Shown here piece by piece: positions 8,978 through 17,776 of a stretch of 64,000 nt of DNA (the first letter of the stretch is position 1; every line of letters begins with the position of its first letter). The notes below the pieces were generated by a model. The model made no database searches. It saw only the letters and a program-made list of their open reading frames with translations, and was not told where the DNA came from. Source of the stretch: a candidate division FCPU426 bacterium (GTDB taxonomy: Bacteria; Oederibacteriota; Muellerivitia; Muellerivitales; Muellerivitaceae); assembly GCA_027452205.1 (NCBI GenBank), contig DAIDGV010000025.1, forward strand, positions 1-64,000, read 5' to 3'. The position numbers and the translations under genes were made by a program.

Positions 8978-9688
8978 TCATCGTACGGGGGTAAGGCCGA
9001 GACTCTTGGCTTCCCGGTCCATCACTTCCAGGTAATGGACAAGACGTTCGTCCCGGTTGGCGAACTGGTTATTGAAGTTCCGGCTGTGATCTTTATAGAT
9101 CAAAGGTACCGCGCATTCATTCACGGTCAATCCCGCCTTGGCGGCCTGCAACCAGAACTGGATGGGAAAACCGTAATTGGTCTCGGTCAATTTCAGTTTC
9201 TTGAGACCCTCCACCCGATATCCTTTGAACCCGCAGAAACTGTCCGTGAGGTTATAGGGGATCAACTGGTGTAGTTTTTCGGTGATGATCCGGTTCACTT
9301 CCAACCTTTCGACCGGCGGGACATCCGTTGCAAGCATGGGGTCCAGATAACGGCTCCCCGAGACGATGTCGAATCGGGATAGTTTCTCGAGGAAACGAGG
9401 GATGAAGCTGGGTTCATGTTGCTCATCCGCATCCATAGTAACGCAATATTCATAACCATGTTCGATCACATAATTGAATCCATCGATCAGGGACTGCCCA
9501 TAACCTATGTTCTCGGCATGGCGGATGATGGCGCTCACCTTGATCCGCTCCAGCACCGAGGGAGTGGCGTCGGTGGAACCGTCGTCCACCACGACCACAT
9601 CCGCTTCCTTGAATTCAGATAAGCGATCGACCACTTTGGCCAGGGTCGGCGCTTCGTTATAGACCGGCAGGATAATGGCGAATTTCAT
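8978..9688 (-). CDS. Family 2 glycosyltransferase (DPM1/polyprenyl-phosphate type)
   Basis: The product (236 residues from the preferred start) is a GT-A fold transferase: ILPVYNEAPTLAKVVDRL, VVVDDGSTDAT and the metal-binding region MDADEQHEP. It lacks C-terminal membrane helices, like dolichol-phosphate mannose synthase-type enzymes that load a sugar on polyprenyl phosphate. A longer frame to 9727 exists, but the ATG at 9688 has GGAG five bases upstream and begins the conserved fold directly. The donor sugar is unknown. Confidence 0.88.
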   Translation of the reverse strand: MKFAIILPVYNEAPTLAKVVDRLSEFKEADVVVVDDGSTDATPSVLERIKVSAIIRHAENIGYGQSLIDGFNYVIEHGYEYCVTMDADEQHEPSFIPRFLEKLSRFDIVSGSRYLDPMLATDVPPVERLEVNRIITEKLHQLIPYNLTDSFCGFKGYRVEGLKKLKLTETNYGFPIQFWLQAAKAGLTVNECAVPLIYKDHSRNFNNQFANRDERLVHYLEVMDREAKSLGLTPVR

Positions 9689-9769
9689 CGGGACTCCACG
9701 AAGATCGATCTCAAAATAGTGACGCAAAACATAGGGAATGGGGGTCGGATTCTCAAGGGATAAAAAGGA

Positions 9770-11107
9770 TTATTGCGGCAACTTGGGGATATCGCCGCTT
9801 TGGACCGGGGTGGTCGTAGGCGCGTCGCCGACGGCGACCAACCCCGAGGGTGAAGCTGAAGTGGTGCCGGAAGCAGGGGCTTGGTCCGCGGGCGCGACCA
9901 CTGCGGGCTGAGAGGCATTAGCGTTCGCCGGGCCGGTGCTGACCGAGGAGACAACCGTGGGTTCGTTGGTGGCCAAGGAAACGGTCGGTTCGACTTTAGG
10001 GACTTGGACCGCGGCGCTGGGATTGGAATCCCAGGGATTGGGCGGAGCGCCGCCATTATCCTGCGGCATCGGCAAGGGCCCCGAAGGGGTGGCGGTCTGC
10101 ATGGCGGCTTCTTCATCCTTCAATTTCTTCTCAGCTTGCAACTGGTCGATCTGTTTCTTCGAGAGCAGCGGTTTACGGATCTTCAGGATGTGGTCCTGCG
10201 CCTCTTTGTCTTTCGGGTTGATCTCGGCGTACTTGTTCCAGTGATAAAGGGCTAGGCCGAATTGCTCGTCCCGCTCGAAGATCAGGGCCAATTGGCGGTG
10301 GGCCTTGGCCTGCTCGTTATCCACCGAAAGGATGATCAAATAGAGCCGCTTGGCATGGTCCCAATCGCGGATATCCTCGTAATGTTCGGCCAGACGATAC
10401 TGGGCCTCGATGCTCTTGGGGGCAATGTCGGAGGCGTACTTGAACTGCTCCACCGCTTTCTTTTCGTCACCCAGGGCCAAGAAGGACTCGCCCATCTTGC
10501 CCCGGGCGGTGGCGTCAAGGGGATCCACGTCCAAAGCTTGACGGTAATAAGCGATGGCTTCTTCATGGCGGGCTTGGGCTTGGAAGGCGTCCCCTAATTT
10601 TTCATAGACCGGGGCCGTGTCCTTGTAACTGCGAACGGCCAATTTCAATTCATCCACGGCGTCGTTGTAGCGCTTTTCCCCCAGATAGGCCGTGCCCAAG
10701 TTGAAGTGGGCCGATCCTGATTCCGGATCGATGCTCAAGGCTCGTTTGGCGTAATAGATGGTCTTGTCATAAATGCGTTTTTGAAGGAAAAGGTAAGCCT
10801 CATTGGTGAGTGCCGGGACATAGTTGGGTTGGATCTCCAACGCTTTGTCGAACTGCTCCATCGCTTGAGGAACATCATTGTCACGGGCGTAAAGTTCGCC
10901 CAAGTTGTTGCGCGCTTGAACGTTGTAAGGGTTCCGTTCGACCGCTTCTTTATAGTACTGCATGGCGGTCGAAGGCTTGCCTTCCTTGACGTAAAGATTG
11001 CCCTTATCGAGGTAGAATTGGGCATCCGGGGAGTTATCGGCGAAAAGACCGACCGGGACCATCAGGGAGCCTAAAACCAGAAGAAAAAGACGGGTACGGA
11101 AGGACAT
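9770..11107 (-). CDS. Secreted TPR-repeat protein
   Basis: The product (445 residues) has a Sec signal peptide (residues 1 to about 23, cleavage near LFA/DN), about eight tetratricopeptide repeats over residues 28-325, a charged helical stretch (about 326-350) and a long Pro/Ala/Ser/Thr-rich disordered tail to the end. TPR proteins of this type act as periplasmic scaffolds; no catalytic motif is present. The ATG at 11107 has AAGGAG five bases upstream. A strong promoter lies 42-70 bases before the start. The partner is unknown. Confidence 0.85.
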   Translation of the reverse strand: MSFRTRLFLLVLGSLMVPVGLFADNSPDAQFYLDKGNLYVKEGKPSTAMQYYKEAVERNPYNVQARNNLGELYARDNDVPQAMEQFDKALEIQPNYVPALTNEAYLFLQKRIYDKTIYYAKRALSIDPESGSAHFNLGTAYLGEKRYNDAVDELKLAVRSYKDTAPVYEKLGDAFQAQARHEEAIAYYRQALDVDPLDATARGKMGESFLALGDEKKAVEQFKYASDIAPKSIEAQYRLAEHYEDIRDWDHAKRLYLIILSVDNEQAKAHRQLALIFERDEQFGLALYHWNKYAEINPKDKEAQDHILKIRKPLLSKKQIDQLQAEKKLKDEEAAMQTATPSGPLPMPQDNGGAPPNPWDSNPSAAVQVPKVEPTVSLATNEPTVVSSVSTGPANANASQPAVVAPADQAPASGTTSASPSGLVAVGDAPTTTPVQSGDIPKLPQ

Positions 11108-11148
11108 CCGGGCTCCTTGGGGATCACAAAGACTTCAACAGACCGACG

Positions 11149-11177
11149 ATTTTACGGGAGGGTACCGGGGCCGTCAA
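11149..11177 (-). promoter_or_regulatory. Sigma70-type promoter of the TPR gene with shared upstream 16-mer
   Basis: Minus-strand -35 TTGACG (11172-11177), a 17-base spacer and -10 TAAAAT (11149-11154) give a leader of about 35 bases. The -35 box is the end of CCTCTTGGTCGTTGAC (11173-11188), which recurs exactly at the promoter upstream of the UgpC-type gene. Confidence 0.65.
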
Positions 11178-11230
11178 CGACCAAGAGGCCTAGCGGTCAG
11201 AAACAGCCCCCAAAAACCTTTATAGACAGA

Positions 11231-12622
11231 CTATTTCACTAAAGACTGGGCCGCTTTTAGGAGAGCCTGCATTTGTTGGGTCGAAGGCGCTTCCGCGTAA
11301 AGCCGCAACAAGGGTTCCGTGCCTGAGGGACGGACCATCAGCCATCCGTTCTCCAGCTTCAATTTAACGCCGTCCAAGGTCTGAAGACCAACCACCTTTT
11401 GTCCCGCAATGGAAGCGGGCGGCGACTTTTTGAGCCGGTTCAGTACCGCGGCCTGTTTTGCGAAGGGCATGTTCTCAACGTCGATGCGGCCCGAATAGTA
11501 GGGACCGAATTCTTTTTGGAGGAAGGCCACCGCTTCGGTGGGAGTTTTTTTCATGGTCACCAACGCCTCAAGCAACAAGAGCCCGGATAAGAGACCGTCC
11601 CGCTCGGGCAAATGGCCTTGAATGGCGATGCCGCCGCTTTCCTCAATCCCCAAGAGGACATTCTCTTTGAGCATGACCCCGCCGATATATTTGAAACCGA
11701 TAGGGGTCTCAAAAATAGGGATACCCCATTTTTTCGCCATGCGATCGATCATCAAGGTTCCGGACACGGTCTTGACCACCGCGCCCCGCATGCCCCGATT
11801 CACCCAAAGGTGATAGAGCAGGATTCCGTGGAGTTTATGGACATCCACATAATGGCCTTTCTCGTCCACCATACCGATGCGATCCCCGTCCCCGTCGGTG
11901 GCGAACCCCACGTCCGCTTTCCAATCTTTCATCATTTTGAAGAGAGGCTTTAGGTTGGGTCCGATGGGCTCCGGTTGGATGCCGCCGAAGAAAATGTCCC
12001 GGTTCGCCGCCACGGTCCCCGCTTGGGTCTTGGAGCCGGAAATGAGCTCCTCAAAGTGCTTCCCGCCCACGCCGTGCATCGAGTCGATGACTACTTTGAA
12101 CCCCGCTTGGCGGATAGCCTTCAGGTTCACCTTGGCCGAAATGGCCTTCAGGTAAAAGGGCAGCCAATCCTGGGTAGTGACGGGCCCGGCCAGGGACAGG
12201 TCCGGTTCGAAGTTCGGAATATTCTTTTCGACGACCTGGGTGAAAGAGGACGGTGCGGAAACGCCCGGCGGCAGTTTGATCTTGAAACCGTTATAGGCGC
12301 CCGAGTTATGGCTGGCGGTGATCATGACGCCCGCGTCAGCCTTGTATTGTTTCACAGCCAGGGACAGGGCCGGGGTCGGCAGGATACAGGAAGACAGAAC
12401 TACCCGGTGACCAAAGGACGCCAGCACCTTGGCCGCCTCGGCGGCATACTGGTCGGAATAAAAGCGGGTGTCGTAACCAACGAAAACAAGGGCGGACTTC
12501 TTCTTTTTCTTAAGGGTCACACCCAATCCATAAGCGACCCGGCGCACATTGGGAAAATTGAAGGTCGTGCTGATCTTAGCGCGCCAGCCATCAGTGCCGA
12601 AGTGAAGTTGATCCAATGTCAT
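11231..12622 (-). CDS. Phosphomannomutase/phosphoglucomutase family phosphohexomutase
   Basis: This alpha-D-phosphohexomutase interconverts hexose 6- and 1-phosphates, feeding sugar-nucleotide synthesis. The 463-residue product shows the N-terminal FGTDGWRA motif, the phosphoserine loop TASHNSGAYNGFK, the metal loop DGDGDR, the sugar-binding EESGG and the phosphate-binding RPSGTEPLLRLY, so all four domains are present. It lies 9 bases after a Rieske gene and near a mannose-1-phosphate guanylyltransferase-like gene, so mannose 1-phosphate is a likely product. Sugar specificity (Man, Glc or GlcN) cannot be set from sequence alone. Confidence 0.92.
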   Translation of the reverse strand: MTLDQLHFGTDGWRAKISTTFNFPNVRRVAYGLGVTLKKKKKSALVFVGYDTRFYSDQYAAEAAKVLASFGHRVVLSSCILPTPALSLAVKQYKADAGVMITASHNSGAYNGFKIKLPPGVSAPSSFTQVVEKNIPNFEPDLSLAGPVTTQDWLPFYLKAISAKVNLKAIRQAGFKVVIDSMHGVGGKHFEELISGSKTQAGTVAANRDIFFGGIQPEPIGPNLKPLFKMMKDWKADVGFATDGDGDRIGMVDEKGHYVDVHKLHGILLYHLWVNRGMRGAVVKTVSGTLMIDRMAKKWGIPIFETPIGFKYIGGVMLKENVLLGIEESGGIAIQGHLPERDGLLSGLLLLEALVTMKKTPTEAVAFLQKEFGPYYSGRIDVENMPFAKQAAVLNRLKKSPPASIAGQKVVGLQTLDGVKLKLENGWLMVRPSGTEPLLRLYAEAPSTQQMQALLKAAQSLVK

Positions 12623-12631
12623 TCCCCTTTT

Positions 12632-12943
12632 TTAGAACTTGATCCAAACAAAACCGTCTTCAATGACCGTCGGAAAAGTGTTCAACTTCACATCCGGCTC
12701 TTCCATACACTCGCCTGTCTTGATGTTGGAGCGGTAGCCATGGGCCTTGCAGATGATCAGGTCCCCCGAGGTATTGCGGGGGTCCAACCTGACTTCAGCA
12801 TGGGGGCAATAGATCCCGGTGGCATAGACCCGGTCGCCCCGGCGGTGCAGCAAGAGGGCCATGTTCTCGACTTCCACCGCGACGCTTTGATTGTCGATCA
12901 GGTCCTTGAAAGCGACGGATTTTTTATACCCTTCCAGGCTCAT
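12632..12943 (-). CDS. Small Rieske [2Fe-2S] protein
   Basis: The product (103 residues) is a single Rieske domain with both cluster motifs, C-P-H in IYCPHAEV and C-K-A-H in IICKAHGYR, spaced as in Rieske ferredoxins, plus a C-terminal beta strand GFVWIKF. There is no membrane anchor, so it should be a soluble electron carrier or the ferredoxin part of an oxygenase or nitrite reductase-like system. A longer frame overlaps the upstream gene; the ATG at 12943 lies 13 bases after that gene's stop and starts the domain cleanly. No oxidoreductase partner is nearby; the neighbours are sugar-activation genes. Confidence 0.85.
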   Translation of the reverse strand: MSLEGYKKSVAFKDLIDNQSVAVEVENMALLLHRRGDRVYATGIYCPHAEVRLDPRNTSGDLIICKAHGYRSNIKTGECMEEPDVKLNTFPTVIEDGFVWIKF

Positions 12944-12956
12944 GGAATATCCCGGA

Positions 12957-13997
12957 TCAGGCTTTGGCGTGATCGCCCAGCACGCTACCCTTGGCCAATT
13001 TGGTGAAATCGAGCACTTTGCAATGGCGGCCCAGGACCACTTCTTCCAACTGGACATGACTGCCGACGGAAACACCGTCCCACAGGACACTTCGGGTCAC
13101 CGAGCTGTTCTTTTCGATGACGCAACCCTTACCCAGGACCGAGTAAGGAAGCACCCTTGCGCCCTCGGCGATAACACAGCCGTCGCCGATGATGGCCGGG
13201 CCCTTGAGCAAAGCGCCCTTGCCGATCTTGACACCCTTACCCATATAGACCTTATTGGAAAGCGAAGTGTGTTCCGCATAGACAGGGAACGCGCCATTGA
13301 GGATATCCCAATGGGTGGTCAGGTATTTCCAAGGCGTGCCAATGTCCTGCCAATAGCCTTCCCATACATAACCACCCATGTTTTTCTTGTCCTTGAGCAG
13401 GCTGGGGAAAAGACCCCGCTCGGCCGAGTAGTTCTGCCCTGCGGGAATATAGTCGAACACTTCGGGCTCAAAGAGATAAACACCGGCATTGATGGTGTCG
13501 GTCACGATCTCGTCTGCGGCTGGTTTTTCGAGGAACTTGGTGACGTAATTTTTCTTATCTAGCAGGACCAGTCCATAAGCAGTAGGATCCTCGACCCGCA
13601 CCAGTCCCAGGGTGGCCACATCTTTGTTTTTCTTATGGAAATTGATCATCTTGGCCAAGGGAATGTCGGTCAGGATGTCGCCATTGAGAACGATGACCGG
13701 CGACCCTTTCACGAATTTTTCGGAGTTCTTCAATGCCCCTGCCGTACCCAACGGCGCTTTCTCCAGCGCGTAATGGATCTTCACGCCATGACGGCGGCCA
13801 TCCCCATAGACCGCGCGGATATCCTCGGGCCGGTAACCGATGGAAAAGACGATCTCCTTGACCCCGACACTCTTTAAGTATTCGATCTGGTAAGTCAGGA
13901 AAGGCACTCCGCAAACCGGAACGATGTTCTTGGGAAGATGACTGGTCAACGGACGCATACGGCTACCCTGTCCGCCGACGAGGATGATGGCTTTCAT
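12957..13997 (-). CDS. Sugar-1-phosphate nucleotidyltransferase (mannose-1-phosphate guanylyltransferase-like)
   Basis: The product (346 residues) combines an N-terminal nucleotidyltransferase domain (LVGGQGSRMRPLTSHLPK, then VLNGDILTD and FLEKP) with a C-terminal left-handed beta-helix of hexapeptide repeats (about 240-345). This layout is typical of GDP-mannose and glucose-1-phosphate pyrophosphorylases of bacteria and archaea. The downstream phosphohexomutase would supply the sugar 1-phosphate. The ATG at 13997 has AAGGAG five bases upstream. GDP-mannose is the likeliest product, but UDP- or dTDP-hexose is not excluded. Confidence 0.88.
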   Translation of the reverse strand: MKAIILVGGQGSRMRPLTSHLPKNIVPVCGVPFLTYQIEYLKSVGVKEIVFSIGYRPEDIRAVYGDGRRHGVKIHYALEKAPLGTAGALKNSEKFVKGSPVIVLNGDILTDIPLAKMINFHKKNKDVATLGLVRVEDPTAYGLVLLDKKNYVTKFLEKPAADEIVTDTINAGVYLFEPEVFDYIPAGQNYSAERGLFPSLLKDKKNMGGYVWEGYWQDIGTPWKYLTTHWDILNGAFPVYAEHTSLSNKVYMGKGVKIGKGALLKGPAIIGDGCVIAEGARVLPYSVLGKGCVIEKNSSVTRSVLWDGVSVGSHVQLEEVVLGRHCKVLDFTKLAKGSVLGDHAKA

Positions 13998-14010
13998 GAC
14001 AGCTCCTTGG

Positions 14011-14931
14011 TTATTTGGCTTTTTGATAGAACTTCAGCGTTTCGTAAAGACCTGCTTTCAAGTTATAAGAGGGTTCCCATTTTAAAAGGTCCCGGGCCTT
14101 ATCGCAGTTCAAAACGCTTTTTTTCAGGTCGCCCAACCGGGGCACGATATGGTTGGCAGGCAGTGGATAATCCATCAAAAAGCCCATCATGTCGAAAAGC
14201 TGGTTCACCGTAGTTTCCTGCCCAGTGCCGATATTAAAGGCATCATTCATTGGATAATGAAGGGCTAATAGGTTGGCCCGGGCCACATCTTTGACATAGA
14301 CGAAATCGCGGACATTGAACCCGTCGCCGAAGATCTGGAGCTCTTGCTTGTGGGCCATGCCATTGGCGAAAATGGCCACCACGCCGCCTTCCCCCTGGGC
14401 GTCCTGCCGGGGACCGTAAACATTAGCGTAACGCAGAATGACATATTCCATACCGAAGGTTTGATGGAACACATCCACATAGGATTCGACCGCGGTCTTG
14501 CTGGCGCCATAGACCGAGAAAGGCCTGGCTTTGTGGTCTTCCGTGAAAGCACCTTGGTCGGCTTCGCCATACATGGCCCCACCCGAGGAAGCATAGATGA
14601 ACTTTCGCACCCCCGATCGGCGGCAGAGGTCCAAAAGCAGGACCGAGCCCAGCACATTGACCTTCGCGTCGAAGTAAGGATCCTCGATGGAAGCCTTGAC
14701 CTTGATCTGCGCGGCGTGATGGTTGACCAGTTCGATCTTCTCGTCCTGAAGGATCTGTTGGAGCTTGTCGTCCAAAATGTCCATTTGATAGAACTTGGCT
14801 TGGGGATTGAGGTTCTGGCGTAAACCGGTCGAGAGATCGTCCACCACGACCACATGGTGCCCCGCCTCGATATAAGCGTCGACCACATGACTGCCGATGA
14901 AACCAGCCCCACCGGTAACTAGAATTTTCAA
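14011..14931 (-). CDS. NAD-dependent nucleotide-sugar epimerase (GalE/WbpP-like)
   Basis: This extended short-chain dehydrogenase (306 residues) has the NAD-binding GGAGFIGSHVV motif, an SSGGAMYGE segment and the catalytic Y-x3-K as YGASK. Such enzymes epimerise C4 of UDP-hexoses or make related sugars. A longer frame begins at a TTG at 14955, but the TTG at 14931 has AGGGG seven bases upstream and immediately precedes the Rossmann strand KILVTGG, so I prefer it. A 33-bp near copy of this gene's start lies upstream at 15020-15052. The gap to the downstream nucleotidyltransferase is 13 bases, suggesting one operon. Confidence 0.88.
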   Translation of the reverse strand: MKILVTGGAGFIGSHVVDAYIEAGHHVVVVDDLSTGLRQNLNPQAKFYQMDILDDKLQQILQDEKIELVNHHAAQIKVKASIEDPYFDAKVNVLGSVLLLDLCRRSGVRKFIYASSGGAMYGEADQGAFTEDHKARPFSVYGASKTAVESYVDVFHQTFGMEYVILRYANVYGPRQDAQGEGGVVAIFANGMAHKQELQIFGDGFNVRDFVYVKDVARANLLALHYPMNDAFNIGTGQETTVNQLFDMMGFLMDYPLPANHIVPRLGDLKKSVLNCDKARDLLKWEPSYNLKAGLYETLKFYQKAK

Positions 14932-15052
14932 GACCGTACCCCTGTTCCCCCGCAAAGTTGGGCCCGCGCCCAGTTGGTTTCGACCCCGTCACATTGAATA
15001 AACAAAAAAAAGAACGGGGTGAAACCAACCCCACCGGCAACTAGAATTTTCA
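14898..15052. repeat. 33-bp direct repeat of the epimerase gene start
   Basis: Positions 14898-14930 and 15020-15052 match at 31 of 33 bases. The left copy is the genuine start of the epimerase. The right copy encodes KILVAGGVGF after a GTG, then loses similarity, so it is a remnant. Confidence 0.85.
15004..15032 (-). terminator. Possible weak terminator upstream of the epimerase
   Basis: On the minus strand GGGGT-TGGTTTC-ACCCC is followed after four bases by eight T residues. The stem is only 5 bp, so termination would be partial. It lies within the epimerase-start remnant, between the WcaJ-type gene and the epimerase. Confidence 0.35.
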
Positions 15053-15065
15053 CGTTCAATTCCTT

Positions 15066-16460
15066 TTAATAAGCGTGCTCATGCTCGAACAATTCCAGGA
15101 TCGTCCAGATGATGATCTTGATATCGAGGGTCAGGCTCCAGTTCTCAATATAGTAGATGTCGTACTTTACCCGTTCGTGCAGGGATGTATTGCCCCGGAA
15201 GCCGTTTACTTGGGCCCAACCGGTGATGCCTGACTTTACCTGGTGCCGCTCGAAATACCGCGGGATCTCTTCTTCGAACCTTTCCACCAATCCCGGCACT
15301 TCGGGCCGGGGTCCCACCAGGCTCATTTGACCCATGAAGACATTGAAGATCTGCGGCAACTCATCCAGGCTGGTCTTACGGATGAACTTACCGAAGGCCG
15401 TCACCCGGGGATCGTCTTTAGCGGTAAAGGCTACTGTTTCCGTCCCCACAGCCATGGAGCGGAATTTATACATGGAGAATTGTTTCCCGTCCCGGCCCAC
15501 CCGCTTTTGCCGGAAAAAAATAGGGCCCGCCGACGAAAGCTTCACTCCCAATGCCAACACCGGCAAGACCGGGATGACCGTTAGAAGGATGATACCGATA
15601 AAAGAGAACACCAGGTCGAAGCTGCGCTTGACCGCCCGGTTGTGCCACGAATTGAGCGGAGCTTCTTTCATCTGAAAGATAGGCATATCCAAAAGGACGT
15701 CCGTTCCCACGGGATGCGAGATGAGCCCGAAAAGGTCCGAGACGATCTTATACTTGATGCGATGATCCTGAAGGGTGACCAGCATGGGAACTAGTTTGGG
15801 ATAGGCGGTCGCCGGCAGGGCAAAAATGACCTCGGCGGGCGATTGAGTCTCCAAGAGCGCGCTGAACTGGTCCAGCGTTCCCAGGACCTTGAACCCTTCC
15901 ACCAGACCTGAGATCTTATTCTCCGAGACAACCCCAATAACGCGATAACCCAGGCCGGGATTCTTTTTGAGCCTCTGAATGAGCACTTGAGCGGTCTCCC
16001 CCGTGCCCGCGATCAGGACCCGTGTAACTCCGATCCCCCGCCGGCGCATCATGATCTGGACCCGGCGCAGGAAAGTCCGCTCGATCCACACCGTGACGAT
16101 AATCAAGACCGCGGAAAGCAGGATCACCAACCGCGAGAAGGCGAAAAAGCGGGCCAGGAAGGTGGAGGCTGAAAGGATGATGGTCGCGACGAAGACCGCT
16201 TGGATGATCTTGGAAAGTTCATCGATGCCCGAAATGCCGCGCCGCTGGCGGTAAAGGCCGATGTATTTGAAAATGAGCAAATAGACCCCGACGAACAACA
16301 CCACGAAAAGACGGTAATGGCGGTAATCGGTAACGGTCGAGACCGGAATCCAGTGGGAGTAAAAGCGGATCCAATTGGCGGCGACGAAGGAAAGGGCCAC
16401 CATGATGCCATCCAAACAAAAGCTGCTGATAGCGAAGATGGAGTGGATTCGGAATTTCAT
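15066..16460 (-). CDS. Polyprenyl glycosylphosphotransferase (WcaJ/WbaP type)
   Basis: This membrane enzyme transfers a sugar phosphate from a UDP-sugar to undecaprenyl phosphate, the first step of exopolysaccharide or O-unit assembly. The product (464 residues) has four or five N-terminal membrane segments (about 10-125), a central CoA-binding-like Rossmann domain (VLIAGTGETAQVLIQRL) and the C-terminal catalytic domain with KRSFDLVFS, YKFRSM, DELPQIFNVFMGQMSLVGPRP and GITGWAQVNG. The ATG at 16460 has GAGG four bases upstream. It is the only initiating transferase seen in the window, so it probably serves the whole glycan locus. Confidence 0.93.
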   Translation of the reverse strand: MKFRIHSIFAISSFCLDGIMVALSFVAANWIRFYSHWIPVSTVTDYRHYRLFVVLFVGVYLLIFKYIGLYRQRRGISGIDELSKIIQAVFVATIILSASTFLARFFAFSRLVILLSAVLIIVTVWIERTFLRRVQIMMRRRGIGVTRVLIAGTGETAQVLIQRLKKNPGLGYRVIGVVSENKISGLVEGFKVLGTLDQFSALLETQSPAEVIFALPATAYPKLVPMLVTLQDHRIKYKIVSDLFGLISHPVGTDVLLDMPIFQMKEAPLNSWHNRAVKRSFDLVFSFIGIILLTVIPVLPVLALGVKLSSAGPIFFRQKRVGRDGKQFSMYKFRSMAVGTETVAFTAKDDPRVTAFGKFIRKTSLDELPQIFNVFMGQMSLVGPRPEVPGLVERFEEEIPRYFERHQVKSGITGWAQVNGFRGNTSLHERVKYDIYYIENWSLTLDIKIIIWTILELFEHEHAY

Positions 16461-16528
16461 AGCGCCTCTTGTCGTTGTTTCAGAGCCCTTAGTTTATCGG
16501 CTAACCCCGGCCCAAGCAAATCCGGCCC

Positions 16529-17629
16529 TTATAGGTTCTCATTTTCGATCTGGGTCTCGATACCGAACAAACGCCGGAAATAGACCTGGATCCGGAAAAG
16601 GGCCCGGGCCTTCGAGAACCGATTGGCCTTTTGCCGGAGGGTCTCCACGCTGAAAACGGTTTTATCGAATGCAGTTGCGTCTTTTTTCAGGTCCTGGACC
16701 GTGAAACGAAGGCCCGTCTCGCCCAGGGTCAACACGTCAACCAAAGCAGTGTCCTCCAGCACCCAAAGCGGGCAACCCGCTGCCAAGGCCTCGCCCGCGG
16801 GAACCAGGCACTCTTCTTCCTCCAAACAGACCAGCGCCTTGGCCCCGCAAAGAGCTTCAGCCCAAGGAAGGCTTTTTTGGTTCTCCACCTGAATGGCGTC
16901 CTTAGCGGTCTTGGCCCAACGCCCCAGCGTTTCTCCTTGGACCCATATCATCAACGGAAGGCCTTCTTTTTTAAAAGCGGCCACCGTCTTCACTACCGTG
17001 GCGGTCGGTCGGGTCGTCGTTCTTAAGAGAAAATATTGGCCCTCTTCCTTCGGTTTTTGGAAATGCTCGGTCTCGATAGGAGGAAAAAAAACATCCGAAT
17101 CCCGTCCATACAGACCCTTGATCTTGGTCTGGACACCCGCAGAGGCGGCCATGAAATGTTTCACGCCCTGATTGGAAAGCCGGTCACAATATTTGAGGTA
17201 ACCATTAAAAAGACTTCCCGGCCAATGGGAAGGAGAGAATCCGGAGGGATCGAAGATCGCGTCTGGAAGGTTCCAGGTGGCCTCCCAGGGCCGGTGGCAA
17301 TAACAAACATGCATGGCGGTCTTGGAAACACGCACCCATTTGGCGCAGACCGCGCTGGAAGAGACCACCAGGTCATATTCGGCCAGGTCCAAACGGCCCA
17401 TCAATTCCCAATAGATCGGGAAGAAAGCCTGGTAGTTCTTGATCCCGCCGGGGATGGATTGCAAGGCGGAGACCTTGATCTTGCGCATGCCTAAATGGGG
17501 GTCAAAGAGGGCCCGGTCATAGACCAGGGTAAAGACGTCCGCCCCGGGAAAAAGCTCCGCCAACGACAGGAATATCTTTTCCCTGTCGCCCATCTCTACC
17601 AGCCAATCATGGACCAAAGCGATTTTCAC
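16529..17629 (-). CDS. Family 4 glycosyltransferase
   Basis: The product (366 residues) looks like a GT-B, family 4 enzyme: N-terminal VKIALVHDWL and the acceptor-side motif CYCHRPWEATW, common in WbaZ-like mannosyl- and rhamnosyltransferases. The C-terminal domain is degenerate: the usual E-x7-E nucleotide-sugar motif appears only loosely as CLVPAGEALAAGCP. The frame is open to 17710, but the GTG at 17629 has GAGG/AGGCGG upstream and starts the first beta strand. Donor and acceptor are unknown. It is divergent from the GT9 gene at 17777 and shares a 147-base promoter region with it. Confidence 0.8.
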   Translation of the reverse strand: MKIALVHDWLVEMGDREKIFLSLAELFPGADVFTLVYDRALFDPHLGMRKIKVSALQSIPGGIKNYQAFFPIYWELMGRLDLAEYDLVVSSSAVCAKWVRVSKTAMHVCYCHRPWEATWNLPDAIFDPSGFSPSHWPGSLFNGYLKYCDRLSNQGVKHFMAASAGVQTKIKGLYGRDSDVFFPPIETEHFQKPKEEGQYFLLRTTTRPTATVVKTVAAFKKEGLPLMIWVQGETLGRWAKTAKDAIQVENQKSLPWAEALCGAKALVCLEEEECLVPAGEALAAGCPLWVLEDTALVDVLTLGETGLRFTVQDLKKDATAFDKTVFSVETLRQKANRFSKARALFRIQVYFRRLFGIETQIENENL

Positions 17630-17717
17630 GCGGACCGCCTCAATTCGGATTCCAAGGCCATGGAGTTTAACACCCCCAACCATCGTTTTTGCAAGTTTTT
17701 CCCTGGACAAGCCCTGG

Positions 17718-17745
17718 TTGTCATTTACCCACCCGATGGTAGAAT
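17718..17745 (+). promoter_or_regulatory. Sigma70-type promoter of the GT9 gene
   Basis: The -35 TTGTCA (17718-17723), 16-base spacer and -10 TAGAAT (17740-17745) place transcription start near 17752, about 25 bases before the ATG at 17777. Confidence 0.5.
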
Positions 17746-17776
17746 CGCCCTTCGATTCTTTTCCGACCGAGGTCCC

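Noticed and set aside
17495-17776. Upstream extension of the GT9 ORF
   Set aside because: It overlaps the divergent GT4 start and the promoter; the ATG at 17777 has a good ribosome site and starts the conserved protein.
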